DNA of 64,000 bases, taken from positions 1-64,000 of the forward strand of contig URZY01000005.1 in NCBI GenBank assembly GCA_900552495.1, read 5' to 3'. Position numbers and translations under genes: made by a program. The notes beneath the pieces are model-generated. The model saw only the letters and a list, made by a program, of their open reading frames with translations, made no database searches and was not told where the DNA came from. Positions 1-8,775 of this stretch are shown here, piece after piece (positions within the stretch are counted from its first letter, which is position 1; every line of letters starts with the position of its first letter). This stretch comes from an uncultured Mycoplasmatota bacterium. Lineage in GTDB: Bacteria; Bacillota_I; Bacilli_A; RF39; UBA660.

Positions 1-391
<391 letters not shown>

Positions 392-500
392 TTTATTTTA
401 TTTTTGTTTGTTCAATTTATCCTAGCTACTCAAAATTGACGTTTTGCTTAGTTTTCAAAGATCATTTAATTTTGCATCTCTTTTTCGGAGCTGCGTTATT

Positions 501-529
501 AATATATCAAACATAATTTGCGAAGTCAA
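501..529 (-). promoter_or_regulatory. rRNA operon promoter
   Basis: Read on the minus strand, TTGACT (524-529) and TATATT (501-506) are separated by exactly 17 bases, about 110 bases before the 16S start. The leader between promoter and 16S contains the sequence GATCTTTGAAAACTAAGC, typical of rRNA leaders in Bacillota. Confidence 0.8.
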
Positions 530-641
530 CACTTTTTTTAATTTTTTTTAATTTTTTCTTTTTCTCGTTTTTTAGTGCTTTTCGCGCCTCATGTGTTTAA
601 CTATTCTAGCACTTTTTTTCTTTTTGTCTAGTCTTTTTTGC

Positions 642-674
642 AAAAAAAATAAACTTTTTTTGATTTAGTTTATT
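642..674 (-). terminator. Intrinsic terminator after ntdP
   Basis: The arms AATAAACT and AGTTTATT (667-674 and 648-655) form a hairpin that is followed by a long T run on the minus strand. It separates ntdP from the rRNA promoter region. Confidence 0.6.
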
Positions 675-1209
675 TTTCTACATATTTTTTATATATTTCA
701 TAGTAGTTTTCAACTGTTCCTGGAGCAAAGGCTAGACTTTTTTCCCTAACATGATTAATTAAATCTGTTAATTCCGATTTAAGAATTGTATCAATCTTTT
801 CAGAATAGTGCATTAAATTTTTATGGTATTTGTATTCACCTCTATCTAATACTTTAAAACTTCCATCTGGAAAAACACGTAAATCTAAATCATAATCGAT
901 ATATTTAATAGTTCCTTCTTCAATGATAAACGGTGAGGCTATATTACAATAGTAATAAATCCCTGTTTTTTTATATTGACCTATTATGTTATACCAACTA
1001 TTTTTGAAAAAATATAATACTGCTGGCTCTTTTGTTCGCCATGTTCGACCATCCGATTCAGTTACCTTAGTTCGCTCATTCCCAAATATTAAATAATCAT
1101 CATGGATTTCTAAAAGAACTGCTTCATCCCAAGAACGGTGTATTTTACCATCATGCTTGTATCCATGAATGGTGTATTTTTTTCCGATTATTAGTTCTTC
1201 ATTTTCCAT
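670..1209 (-). CDS. ntdP: Nucleoside tri-/diphosphate phosphatase, DUF402 family (NtdP/YgaC-like)
   Basis: This 179-residue protein matches the DUF402 family throughout, the group that includes Bacillus YgaC and staphylococcal Ntdp, which hydrolyse nucleoside tri- and diphosphates. Recognisable blocks are YKHDGKIHRSWDEA near the N-terminus, TESDGRTWRTKEPAVLYFF, GIYYYCNIASPF, and the acidic metal-site region IDYDLDLRVFPDG around residues 103-115. The length is normal for the family. The ATG follows a GAGGTAA ribosome site. It stands alone, with a terminator after it and the next upstream gene ending in its own terminator. Confidence 0.9.
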   Translation of the reverse strand: MENEELIIGKKYTIHGYKHDGKIHRSWDEAVLLEIHDDYLIFGNERTKVTESDGRTWRTKEPAVLYFFKNSWYNIIGQYKKTGIYYYCNIASPFIIEEGTIKYIDYDLDLRVFPDGSFKVLDRGEYKYHKNLMHYSEKIDTILKSELTDLINHVREKSLAFAPGTVENYYEIYKKYVEK

Positions 1210-1277
1210 CTTTTTACCTCGTTCTGTTTGTATTATACTATTTTTTCTTTATTTTTTCAACCTTTGCTTGCATATAG

Positions 1278-1329
1278 AAAAGAGCCATCAAAATAGATTG
1301 TTATTTTAATCTACTTTGACTAGCTCTTT
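1278..1329 (-). terminator. Intrinsic terminator after the DUF308 gene
   Basis: A long imperfect hairpin with outer arms AAAGAGC/GCTCTTT and an inner pairing of GTAGATT with AATCTAT, then TTTTC on the minus strand. It overlaps the stop codon of the DUF308 gene. Confidence 0.65.
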
Positions 1330-2008
1330 ATTCCTCACTATTCTTTTTCTTTCTAGAAGTTTTAGTTTTTTTGTTTTTAGTCTTTTTCTCTTTATCTTCG
1401 GCGTTTTCTAAAATTTCTTCTTCTACGACTACTGCTTCAGTTATACTTTCCTCAATGGATTTTTGAAATATTTTAACATTCCTTTTAATTGTATAAGTTG
1501 ATATCATATCTAATACTGCATATATAATAATAAATACACCTACCAATTTTGTGAAATAAGAAATTGCTTTAAAGGGATTAAATAATAATACCAATCCGCA
1601 AATTGTACTAATAATTGAAAGTAGCATTGTTGTTTTCCATAGATTGTTATTATTAGCCTTTAATTCAAATGCATATTGTAATTTAGTTGCACTACTGATG
1701 ATTATACTCACTCCCAAGATAATTGGCATAATGCTCGCTACACCTTCCGGGTTATCAATAATTACAATTCCTAGTACGACACTAATTATTCCATATACTA
1801 GATCAAGCTCACTCTTTTTCTCTTTACTTAGATTACTGAAAAACTTTATTCCAGAGAGAACACCTAGTGCGATAATGACACTTCCAACGACATATGCGAT
1901 TGTTATAATTGTCACCTCTGATTGGAAAATAAGCAAAATTCCTAAGGCTATTAAAAATAAAGATGTGATTAGTGATGATCTGAAAAATTTTTTCATTAAT
2001 TTATCCAT
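1328..2008 (-). CDS. DUF308 (HdeD-like) multi-pass membrane protein
   Basis: 226 residues, with six hydrophobic segments arranged as three pairs over residues 10-180. This matches the DUF308/HdeD family (for example LFLIALGILLIFQSEV and YGIISVVLGIVIIDNPEGVA). The last 45 residues are a lysine- and glutamate-rich cytoplasmic tail ending KTSRKKKNSEE. The biochemical role of the family is not established in Bacillota. The ATG at 2008 has a GGAGGA site six bases upstream. It lies 43 bases after the VanZ/RDD gene on the same strand, so it is probably the last gene of the gpsA operon. Confidence 0.8.
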   Translation of the reverse strand: MDKLMKKFFRSSLITSLFLIALGILLIFQSEVTIITIAYVVGSVIIALGVLSGIKFFSNLSKEKKSELDLVYGIISVVLGIVIIDNPEGVASIMPIILGVSIIISSATKLQYAFELKANNNNLWKTTMLLSIISTICGLVLLFNPFKAISYFTKLVGVFIIIYAVLDMISTYTIKRNVKIFQKSIEESITEAVVVEEEILENAEDKEKKTKNKKTKTSRKKKNSEE

Positions 2009-2051
2009 AATTGTTCCTCCATTTAATTATTGATTTAATTATAACATAATG

Positions 2052-3299
2052 TTATTGCTTTTTACAATTGGACTTCTTAGCTTTTTTAGTTTTAACTGAA
2101 GATTTTTTATCATTTTCACTGTTTTTTTCTAATGCCAATTTTGGTTGCATACTTGTTATAGTCGTTTCCTTTGACGCTTCTTGAGCAGGGGCAAGGCTTA
2201 AGGTGTAATCATTTTCAATCGTGGAAATATTTTTTGTTCTTGAGATTTGCTCATATAGAAAAAGATGATTTTCTTTAGAAAAAGTAAAGAAATAATATAA
2301 AATGTTTACTATTTGACATATTACAATTACACTCCATAGTCTATTTGAAACAGCAGTTGATAAATTTAGATTATTTATCCATATATTGGGATATAAGATT
2401 ATTCCAATTAATAAAACATTTCTAAAGAGAATTTGATACCATTTTGCAGGGGCATTTAATGATTCTATTTTTAAACGTAATATTTTTTTACCAAGTGTTT
2501 TTCCTGAGGAAAATGTTGGTATTAGAATATAGTATATGAATATTGTTAGTAATAAGTGGTAATTATCTAGGGGTGTTGAGTATAATAAAATTTTAGTTAT
2601 TAAGGAAAAAATTGTTAGGAAGAAAATATCTATTGAAAATGAAACAAATCTTCGTAAAAGTGTTACTTTCTTACCTTTTTTATAACTTTTAGCTTCTAAT
2701 TCTTCTCTTGTTGGTAAAAAGATGGTTAATAATGGAGTTATCATATATCCAATCATTCCTCCCAACGTATTTATAAGTAAATCATCTATGTCAAAGAGAC
2801 GATAAGGTCTTGGATAAATTCCATATAAGCCACTCAGTTGAGTAAGTTCAAAAAAGAGACTTAAAAAGAAAGTGTATGTCAATGTGTGATACCACTTTTT
2901 TTGGAAGAAATATCTTAAATACACTCCAAATGGTAGTGTCAATACAATGTTAAATAGAACCGTATAAACAGTTGGGGATTTTAGAATGTTAAAAATATCA
3001 CTAAATTCTTTTATGTTGAAATTATTCGTAGTTATAATATCTTTTATAAACTGAAACATATGAAGTTGCGTGGTTGGGGAGGTCATTTTTCTTACATCTT
3101 CAATTGATGGCAGAGGTAAGATTACCAAAAAATAGGCACAGATTAAATATAAAATTAAGCTATAGAAACACAAGCTCTTTAATAAAGGTATTGCTCCGTA
3201 CTTTCGATATTGATGAATTAAAAAAGGAATAGTTAAAATGAATGCGATAAAAGGAAATACAATAAAAGCAAAGCCTATTGGTATTTTATATGCATCCAT
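2052..3299 (-). CDS. VanZ-like / RDD domain fusion membrane protein
   Basis: 415 residues. The N-terminal half (about 1-195) has the VanZ-like pattern: membrane helices plus the block SLFFELTQLSGLYGIYPRPYR followed by FDIDDLLINTLGG. The second half (about 215-345) is an RDD-type membrane domain, with LRRFVSFSIDIF and, later, SGKTLGKKILRLKI. The C-terminal 45 residues are charged and lysine-rich. VanZ-RDD combinations are known in Bacillota, but their substrate is not. It starts 22 bases after gpsA with its own GAGGAA site, so co-transcription is likely. Confidence 0.8.
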   Translation of the reverse strand: MDAYKIPIGFAFIVFPFIAFILTIPFLIHQYRKYGAIPLLKSLCFYSLILYLICAYFLVILPLPSIEDVRKMTSPTTQLHMFQFIKDIITTNNFNIKEFSDIFNILKSPTVYTVLFNIVLTLPFGVYLRYFFQKKWYHTLTYTFFLSLFFELTQLSGLYGIYPRPYRLFDIDDLLINTLGGMIGYMITPLLTIFLPTREELEAKSYKKGKKVTLLRRFVSFSIDIFFLTIFSLITKILLYSTPLDNYHLLLTIFIYYILIPTFSSGKTLGKKILRLKIESLNAPAKWYQILFRNVLLIGIILYPNIWINNLNLSTAVSNRLWSVIVICQIVNILYYFFTFSKENHLFLYEQISRTKNISTIENDYTLSLAPAQEASKETTITSMQPKLALEKNSENDKKSSVKTKKAKKSNCKKQ

Positions 3300-3321
3300 A
3301 ATTATTCCTCTTTTCTACTAA

Positions 3322-4296
3322 TTAATTTTTTTCCACAAGAAATGTTAATAAAGCATCTGGTGACAATCCTTCAACTGCTATATCATAAATTAGGTCAATT
3401 ATTGGAATGGTTACCTTCTTGTGCTTAAGTAATTTATAAATTGATTCTAGGGTATAAAAGCCCTCAACCGTTGTTTTAGATAGATATTCTTGTATTTCTT
3501 TTTGAGTACGCTTTTCACCTAGTAGTTTTCCAAAACTATAATTTCTACTTTTTGTCGAAGTACAAGTTAATAATAAGTCCCCTATTCCAGCATAAGTATC
3601 AACTGTTCTTTTTTTGGCATCAAATGCAAATAATATTTCTTCCATATCGTGCATAGCTTCTGTAAGTAACATTGCCTTTGTTGATTCATTAGCCTTCATA
3701 CCTTCGAGCATTCCAGCTGATAGAGCAATAACATTTTTAATTGCTCCACAGATTTCAACACCAATGACGTCTGTTGATTCACGCAGTTTAATATATCTAT
3801 TTTGTAATGCTTGTTTAGCCAGTTCTCTAGTTTTTTTCTTTTTACTGGCTAGAGTAAGTCCGGCAGGCATTTTTGAAACAAGGTCGATTGCAAAAGATGG
3901 TCCACTTATGACACCAACATTCTTGGTATTAAGGTGCTTTTCGATTATTTGATTAATAAATAATCCTGTGTCTTGTTCAATTCCTTTAGTTGCAATTATG
4001 ATGTGATTATTCTTTATATATGGTTGCATTGCCTGAGCTAAATCATCAACGAACGCTGCTGGAATTGCAATAATTAAAAGATCTTGTCCCTTAATACATT
4101 TTTCCACAGAGGTTGTTAATTTTATTTTTTCTGATAATTTGAAGTTTGGAATAAGTCTTTCATTTTGACGAGTTGTTTCTAACTGTTCTTTTTCCTCTTT
4201 GAACTTTGTCCACATTGTTACTTCACATTTATTTTCTATTAATATGCTGCTTAGAGCCATACCGTAAGCTCCACAACCAAATAGTCCTACTTTCAT
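3322..4296 (-). CDS. gpsA: Glycerol-3-phosphate dehydrogenase [NAD(P)+]
   Basis: This cytosolic enzyme reduces dihydroxyacetone phosphate to sn-glycerol-3-phosphate, the backbone for membrane lipids. The N-terminal nucleotide-binding loop is GLFGCGAYGMAL. The NAD-binding domain continues with GQDLLIIAIPAAFV and ATKGIE. The substrate domain has GAIKNVIALSAGM with the catalytic lysine, and LLTCTSTKSRNYSFG. I start it at 4296 (MKVGLFG), not at the longer reading frame start at 4326, because AAAGGAGA sits about seven bases before that ATG. It heads a three-gene run with the VanZ/RDD and DUF308 genes. Confidence 0.95.
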   Translation of the reverse strand: MKVGLFGCGAYGMALSSILIENKCEVTMWTKFKEEKEQLETTRQNERLIPNFKLSEKIKLTTSVEKCIKGQDLLIIAIPAAFVDDLAQAMQPYIKNNHIIIATKGIEQDTGLFINQIIEKHLNTKNVGVISGPSFAIDLVSKMPAGLTLASKKKKTRELAKQALQNRYIKLRESTDVIGVEICGAIKNVIALSAGMLEGMKANESTKAMLLTEAMHDMEEILFAFDAKKRTVDTYAGIGDLLLTCTSTKSRNYSFGKLLGEKRTQKEIQEYLSKTTVEGFYTLESIYKLLKHKKVTIPIIDLIYDIAVEGLSPDALLTFLVEKN

Positions 4297-4505
4297 ATAT
4301 TGTCTCCTTTTGTTAGGTTTTGTCACTTTTAATTTTGATTATCTTTGTTTTACCATGTATTCTTTTATTTGTCTAGATTAGAGTATTAGTATTAATAAAT
4401 TTTAATTATATTTTTCTGAAGAAAGTGTAATATACTGTATGGAGTGGGCGATTAGTTTTGACTTATGTTTTTATTTAACTTATACTTTTATTATGAGGTG
4501 ATTAT

Positions 4506-5534
4506 GTGGCTAAACTTAGTTTGAAAAATTCTGAATTATTGAAAAAGACGAAAGCAATTTTAAATAGAATGCCAATTCAAGGGGTTATAGTTGGTGGAAT
4601 TGTAACAGCCGTTGTTGCTGGATTTTCTGAAGGGAATGGTGATTCTATTAATAACGAGGCTGGTAATTATAATGGTCCTGGCTATGTTAGTACAGTTCCT
4701 AATTATGAATTTGATGAGGAAATACCGATGCGAGAACAGATTAATTTATCTCCAGATGAAATCATAACTATGCCTAATCAGGAAGAAACAATAAATGTCT
4801 CATTAGAAGATGTCAATAATTTAAATATTATTATAAATGATTCTGATTGTATGGATAATTTTATTAATTCTGTTTGTGAGCAGTTGGATAGAGATGGAAT
4901 TAAATTTACATATACTAGTGATTGTAAAGATGTTGATGTTGATGGGGCAGTTGTTATAACACTTGATCAGCAGTATATGGCTGGTCCTGGAACAGCAGTT
5001 TTTGCCCCACTGCGAAATGGCCGTAAAGGGAATTCTGATGCATTAACTTTAGCTACAGAGAGAGCTTTTTATGAAAAAGGTTTTTTAGTTGATGGGATAG
5101 CTTGCGGACAGATGGGATTTAGACAAAATGATGATGGTTCAGTTAGTGAGCGTGTTCCTACTCCTACTGAGGAGGCAATTGCTGAAACTACTGAGGCTAG
5201 TTTTGTTACTGTTTCGTTTGGCACAACGAGTAATAATGCTGAATTAGTAGCAAAGGCAATTGAAGGATCCCTAACTAGATACTGTGCTTATATTAATGAA
5301 AATCAAGTAGGAGATGATTTGATTTATTGTGTTCAATCAGATGAACAATTAGATGATTTGGCTACTTATTATGGAACTGATCCAGCTAGCATCAAAATAC
5401 AAGGTGTAGACTTGGAGGAAGGAACAGTCTTACCCGGTCAAACTGTTATTAGTCCTAATGTTAGTGATATTAGAGAATTTCAACATAATGTTCCAACAAA
5501 TTTGTATGTTGATAAAACTATTTGGTCAAAGTAA
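4506..5534 (+). CDS. Hypothetical envelope-associated protein with LysM-like tail
   Basis: 342 residues with no confident family. A hydrophobic stretch near residues 23-41 (IQGVIVGGIVTAVVAGF) would anchor or export it. A low-complexity acidic linker follows. The central domain (about 105-200) contains VVITLDQQYMAGPGTAVFAPL and ALTLATERAFYEKGF, which faintly recalls N-acetylmuramoyl-L-alanine amidase-like folds, but no zinc ligands can be placed. The C-terminal part (DEQLDDLATYYGTD, then VLPGQTVISP) is LysM-like. The start is GTG, with GAGGTG five bases upstream. Confidence 0.7.
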   Translation: MAKLSLKNSELLKKTKAILNRMPIQGVIVGGIVTAVVAGFSEGNGDSINNEAGNYNGPGYVSTVPNYEFDEEIPMREQINLSPDEIITMPNQEETINVSLEDVNNLNIIINDSDCMDNFINSVCEQLDRDGIKFTYTSDCKDVDVDGAVVITLDQQYMAGPGTAVFAPLRNGRKGNSDALTLATERAFYEKGFLVDGIACGQMGFRQNDDGSVSERVPTPTEEAIAETTEASFVTVSFGTTSNNAELVAKAIEGSLTRYCAYINENQVGDDLIYCVQSDEQLDDLATYYGTDPASIKIQGVDLEEGTVLPGQTVISPNVSDIREFQHNVPTNLYVDKTIWSK

Positions 5535-5560
5535 TATAAGAAAAAAATTAAGTTTTTTTA

Positions 5561-5589
5561 TTGAATATCATAAACAGTTGTGTTATACT
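5561..5589 (+). promoter_or_regulatory. tRNA-Trp promoter
   Basis: TTGAAT (5561-5566) and TATACT (5584-5589) with a 17-base spacer, about 40 bases before the tRNA. Confidence 0.65.
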
Positions 5590-5630
5590 TCTAAGTGTTT
5601 AAGCCATTTGGATGGTATAAAACAATTTGT

Positions 5631-5704
5631 AGGGGATTAGTTAAATGGTATAATAATGGTCTCCAAAACCACTGTTGGGAGTTCGATTCTCTCATCCCCT
5701 GCCA
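5631..5704 (+). tRNA. trpT: tRNA-Trp (anticodon CCA)
   Basis: A full cloverleaf. The acceptor AGGGGAT (5631-5637) pairs with ATCCCCT (5694-5700), followed by discriminator G and an encoded CCA. The anticodon loop CTCCAAA puts CCA at 5663-5665. The TPsiC arm has GTTCGATTC. The outermost anticodon-stem pair is an A-C mismatch. Only UGG is read by this tRNA, which argues against UGA-to-Trp recoding. Confidence 0.95.
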
Positions 5705-5714
5705 TTTGAATTTT

Positions 5715-5740
5715 AAGCAACAGTGATGTTGCTTTTTTTG
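5715..5740 (+). terminator. Terminator after tRNA-Trp
   Basis: AGCAACA (5716-5722) and TGTTGCT (5727-5733) form a stem with a four-base loop, followed by TTTTTTTG. Confidence 0.85.
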
Positions 5741-5760
5741 TTGTTTTGGCGCGGATGAGG

Positions 5761-5809
5761 TTTTGACTAGACCACTCTACAGCTTTAGTAGTCCCATCTC
5801 TAGTCAAAA
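5761..5809. other. Long inverted repeat in an otherwise empty 280-bp gap
   Basis: TTTTGACTAGA (5761-5771) is the exact complement of TCTAGTCAAAA (5799-5809). The 27 bases between them contain a possible smaller CTAC/GTAG hairpin. I see no gene between the tRNA terminator and 5986. The structure could be a small RNA, a processing site or a protein-binding site; the sequence does not decide. Confidence 0.45.
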
Positions 5810-5985
5810 AGATTTTCTATATTGGTTCTTTTGAATGGTTGTTTTGTTTATATAAATTATTGTTATTCTTGCAAAAGTTTGCTAGAGTTTATTAATAACC
5901 TTATAATTAATTTAAGCGAATATTTAAAATAATATTCCAATTCTTATGTAATAACATTAATACAAACTGGATGGAGGTATAGGTT

Positions 5986-6462
5986 ATGTATGATACTGAT
6001 AATATTTTATTAGAAATTTATGATAATGCATTAGAAGAATTTAGACAAAGTGGCTATCATCCACATCCTGCTAATTTACTTTCAATGTTACTTTTAGCAG
6101 AAAAGAATAAATTTGAGCCATTACGAGTTGCTGAAGGAGTTTTTTATAAGAGGTATAAAGATGAAATTGATAGCAAGATTTCTAAGGTTATTGAAGATTT
6201 TAAAATAAGCAAGCGGGAAATCAAATCTTTCATAGAAGCAAGTGGAGTTCTGGTTGGTGATTTTGAATCAGATAAAATATGGTTTGTTTTTGCAGATGGT
6301 TTTGGTATAATGCATGGTGAAATGATGTATAGACCAGATCAAACAGATTATCAAATGTATAGCCACATGGACAATAAATCTAAATGGTATAAAATGACAG
6401 AACATGGGTTAGAGGAATATTCAAAAAACAGCGAAAATAAAGTTTTAAAAAAGTTTAAGTAG
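5986..6462 (+). CDS. Hypothetical protein
   Basis: 158 residues with no recognised family. It is soluble, with no signal peptide or membrane segment. The first half is helical with many Glu and Lys residues. The second half contains the aromatic-rich segment VGDFESDKIWFVFADGFGIMHG and YHPHPANLL near the N-terminus. The ATG has GGAGG nine bases upstream. It is monocistronic, with a terminator right after it. Confidence 0.65.
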   Translation: MYDTDNILLEIYDNALEEFRQSGYHPHPANLLSMLLLAEKNKFEPLRVAEGVFYKRYKDEIDSKISKVIEDFKISKREIKSFIEASGVLVGDFESDKIWFVFADGFGIMHGEMMYRPDQTDYQMYSHMDNKSKWYKMTEHGLEEYSKNSENKVLKKFK

Positions 6463-6482
6463 TAATTTTGTTAGTATTTTAT

Positions 6483-6503
6483 GAGCCTTTAGGCTTCTTT
6501 TTT
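6483..6503 (+). terminator. Short intrinsic terminator
   Basis: AGCC/GGCT stem with a TTTA loop, then TTCTTTTTT, 20 bases after the stop codon at 6462. Confidence 0.6.
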
Positions 6504-6543
6504 ACTTTTAAAAAGTATAAAATTTAATTTACCTATTGATTAA

Positions 6544-7578
6544 TTACCGGATCGTTTCTATTCCAAATTTATCCTTAATTATTTCTTTAGCTAAATTAAA
6601 TCGCTCTAAATAATCTCCCCCTAAACTTACAAATTCTATTTTATGTTCATAAAATAGTTTTTTTATTTGATTACTATATTTAAGTCGATTAGCTTCAATC
6701 TTTTCGTTTCTGGTTCCATCTTGAACGAATTTTACAGTTGGCTCTAAAAATAAAACTAAATCAAACTCATTTATTCTTGTAATAGCATCAGCTAAGTCAT
6801 CACATTTTTTTACTTCCTTTTTATCTTCTAACAAAAATCTTGAATAAAACTTTGTTGTTAAGGCATCCGTATCTATAAATAGTAACCGATTGCAATTTTT
6901 TAAAGCATCTATTTCCTCTGCTTTTTGTCTTATTAAATTTTCATATAGATCGTACTTGTTCATCTTATCTTCCCCACCGGCTATATCACAAGTATCTCTG
7001 CCAATTTCCCTTACAAAATTTGTATTATAAGCAATCGCAAGATTTTGAACTAATGTTGATTTTCCTGTACTCTCACCACCAACTACTAGTATTTTTTTAG
7101 CATAGTATGGTCTACAAACTGGAGGGAGATATTGCCAATTTTTATATACATCAAATCTAATATTTGTAGAACTAATCGGAACCTCACTTCTATCAAAATA
7201 AATTACTTCACTTTCTGGTTCATAAAGACTTTCAAAGCGATTTGTTCCAAAATAATCGGATCCGCAAAAAACTGCATCAATTGACTTACCAATACATTTT
7301 TTAATATCTTCGGCACCTTTTTCCCAGTAATAATCTGTATTATACTCTTCTTTACTAACAGCTTTATCCTCAATTAAAATTATTTTTACATTATTAAGAT
7401 GTCTTACATTGTCATATATCCATCTATATCTTAATTCTTTTGAAGTAGACTCTCTTCCTTCACACCAACTAATCATTACATACAATTCTTCACACATACT
7501 TGCAGCTCTAATAATGTCATGTAAATGACCAATATGTAATGGATCAAAAGATCCTCCATACATTCCAACTTTATACAT
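6544..7578 (-). CDS. nadR: Bifunctional NMN adenylyltransferase / nicotinamide riboside kinase (NadR-like)
   Basis: 344 residues with two domains. The N-terminal nucleotidyltransferase (about 1-150) has GGSFDPLHIGH and the closing SSTNIR motif, and makes NAD from NMN and ATP. The C-terminal kinase (about 160-344) has the P-loop GGESTGKST and phosphorylates nicotinamide riboside. The helix-turn-helix repressor domain of enterobacterial NadR is absent, so this protein does not look like its own regulator. It follows pnuC by 2 bases, with its ribosome site AAAGGAGAAG inside the pnuC end; the pair imports and uses nicotinamide riboside. Confidence 0.9.
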   Translation of the reverse strand: MYKVGMYGGSFDPLHIGHLHDIIRAASMCEELYVMISWCEGRESTSKELRYRWIYDNVRHLNNVKIILIEDKAVSKEEYNTDYYWEKGAEDIKKCIGKSIDAVFCGSDYFGTNRFESLYEPESEVIYFDRSEVPISSTNIRFDVYKNWQYLPPVCRPYYAKKILVVGGESTGKSTLVQNLAIAYNTNFVREIGRDTCDIAGGEDKMNKYDLYENLIRQKAEEIDALKNCNRLLFIDTDALTTKFYSRFLLEDKKEVKKCDDLADAITRINEFDLVLFLEPTVKFVQDGTRNEKIEANRLKYSNQIKKLFYEHKIEFVSLGGDYLERFNLAKEIIKDKFGIETIR

Positions 7579-7580
7579 AA

Positions 7581-8252
7581 TTACTTCTCCTTTGCCATTT
7601 TAGTCCAATTATGATATCCATAAAATGCATTAATTAAATAAACGCTCCACATTGTTACCATTACTAAATCGCCTACTAGAACCCACATAATAACAGTAAT
7701 GATATCAATAATAATCCACAATAACCATTGTTCACGATAACGCAACATCATTAATGCATTTGCTACTACTGAAGTTACTGTTGAAGCACTATCCAGTAAT
7801 GTTCCAGCTCCACCTAGTAAATCTAAAATAACCTTATATCCTAAAATACCTAATCCTATAAATATTAAAAGTATAAAACTTTGGGTAATGTTAAGTTTCT
7901 TGCCTTCTGCTGTATCTGTTTCATTATTCATGTGTTTATTCCATAGGTAATATCCTATAAATTGGGATGGTAAATAGTAAAGGGCATTTAACATAACTTC
8001 ACCATAATACTTATTAATCCAAGCTATTATTACATAGCCAAGTATGTTAAAAAACCCCCAAACATATTGACTCTTTTTACCCTTAGCACATAGTACTACA
8101 CAAAATATTCCACATATGGCAGCCATTCCATCAATAAGCAAATACCATATAGAGCTTTCTTTATCTATGATTGAAAAGTATATGGTAAACCCTATAACAG
8201 TTAGTAACATTCCCCATTCAAACCAATTAAATTTATTTATAATCTTTTTCAT
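7581..8252 (-). CDS. pnuC: Nicotinamide riboside transporter PnuC
   Basis: A membrane carrier with about seven hydrophobic segments and the family's tryptophan-rich pattern (FNWFEWGMLLTVIGF near the start, YREQWLLWIIIDIITVIMW and INAFYGYHNW near the end). It feeds the NadR kinase encoded directly downstream. I choose the ATG at 8252 (MKKIINKF) because GGAGAA lies seven bases before it; the ATG at 8267 has no properly spaced site. About 520 bases separate it from the divergent FkbM gene and hold the promoter and candidate operator described separately. Confidence 0.9.
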   Translation of the reverse strand: MKKIINKFNWFEWGMLLTVIGFTIYFSIIDKESSIWYLLIDGMAAICGIFCVVLCAKGKKSQYVWGFFNILGYVIIAWINKYYGEVMLNALYYLPSQFIGYYLWNKHMNNETDTAEGKKLNITQSFILLIFIGLGILGYKVILDLLGGAGTLLDSASTVTSVVANALMMLRYREQWLLWIIIDIITVIMWVLVGDLVMVTMWSVYLINAFYGYHNWTKMAKEK

Positions 8253-8362
8253 AATTTTATTCTCCATTCTCTTATAAGTTAATTTTTAGTTAATTTTTCT
8301 ATTTTTATATATTTTCTAGTATCGTCATCATTTCTGGTTGAAATTATCACTTCCTTATTTTT

Positions 8363-8417
8363 GTTATCAACTTTTTATTAATAACATATTTCAAAAAAAT
8401 ATTTCTTTGTTATTAAC
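8363..8417. promoter_or_regulatory. Candidate operator: three GTTAxxAAC-type repeats
   Basis: GTTATTAAC (8409-8417) overlaps the start region of the pnuC promoter. ATTAATAAC (8377-8385) and GTTATCAAC (8363-8371) follow in the leader. The centres are 32 and 14 bases apart, the first being close to three helical turns. The position downstream of the -10 suggests repression. The regulator is unknown. Confidence 0.45.
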
Positions 8418-8446
8418 ATTATATTAATAAGAATAGCAAAAGTCAA
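8418..8446 (-). promoter_or_regulatory. pnuC-nadR promoter
   Basis: On the minus strand TTGACT (8441-8446) and TATAAT (8418-8423) are spaced by 17 bases. The transcript would have a leader of about 160 bases. Confidence 0.8.
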
Positions 8447-8664
8447 TATGTTTTTAATTTTTTATTAAAAACATACATTCATTTAACCTTTCATTTTATA
8501 AGAGAAAACATTAGTAGTTTGGATAGAAACTTTGTATTATTTATATAAATCATTCTTTATAATTATCATTATATTTTTTTAGACATTCTCATATATATTA
8601 TTTTAAGGGAAGAAGCAAGACATTTGATGTTAACAAAATAGAAGACATTTTAATACTTAATTTT

Positions 8665-8735
8665 AGAACCATGATTATTAAGTAATAAGGTTCTTGGTGA
8701 TCCTCACAAAAGGTGTTAATTTTCTTACCTTTCTT
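8665..8735 (+). other. Two hairpins in the FkbM gene leader
   Basis: AGAACC (8665-8670) pairs with GGTTCT (8689-8694) around an inner TTATTA/TAATAA stem. A second hairpin pairs CACAAAAGGT with ACCTTT and GTG further on. No T run follows either one. They may form a structured leader. The rest of 8253-8775 shows no open reading frame with a ribosome site. Confidence 0.3.
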
Positions 8736-8775
8736 CGTGGCTTCCTGATTTTAAAAATTAAATAGGAGTGTGATT

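Noticed and set aside
1644..2033. Plus-strand frame of 129 codons over the DUF308 gene
   Set aside because: Antisense shadow of membrane-protein codons; no start site.
4506..5534. Calling the 4506 protein an N-acetylmuramoyl-L-alanine amidase
   Set aside because: The zinc ligands of Amidase_3 or Amidase_2 cannot be placed; the similarity is limited to general patterns.
5458..5640. Open reading frame of 60 codons ending at the tRNA
   Set aside because: It overlaps the 3' end of the 4506 gene in another frame, has no ribosome site, and its last part covers the tRNA promoter.
5631..5704. Possible UGA-as-tryptophan code, suggested by low GC
   Set aside because: The tRNA-Trp anticodon is CCA, and TGA acts as a sensible stop for the rubredoxin protein and the threonine leader peptide.
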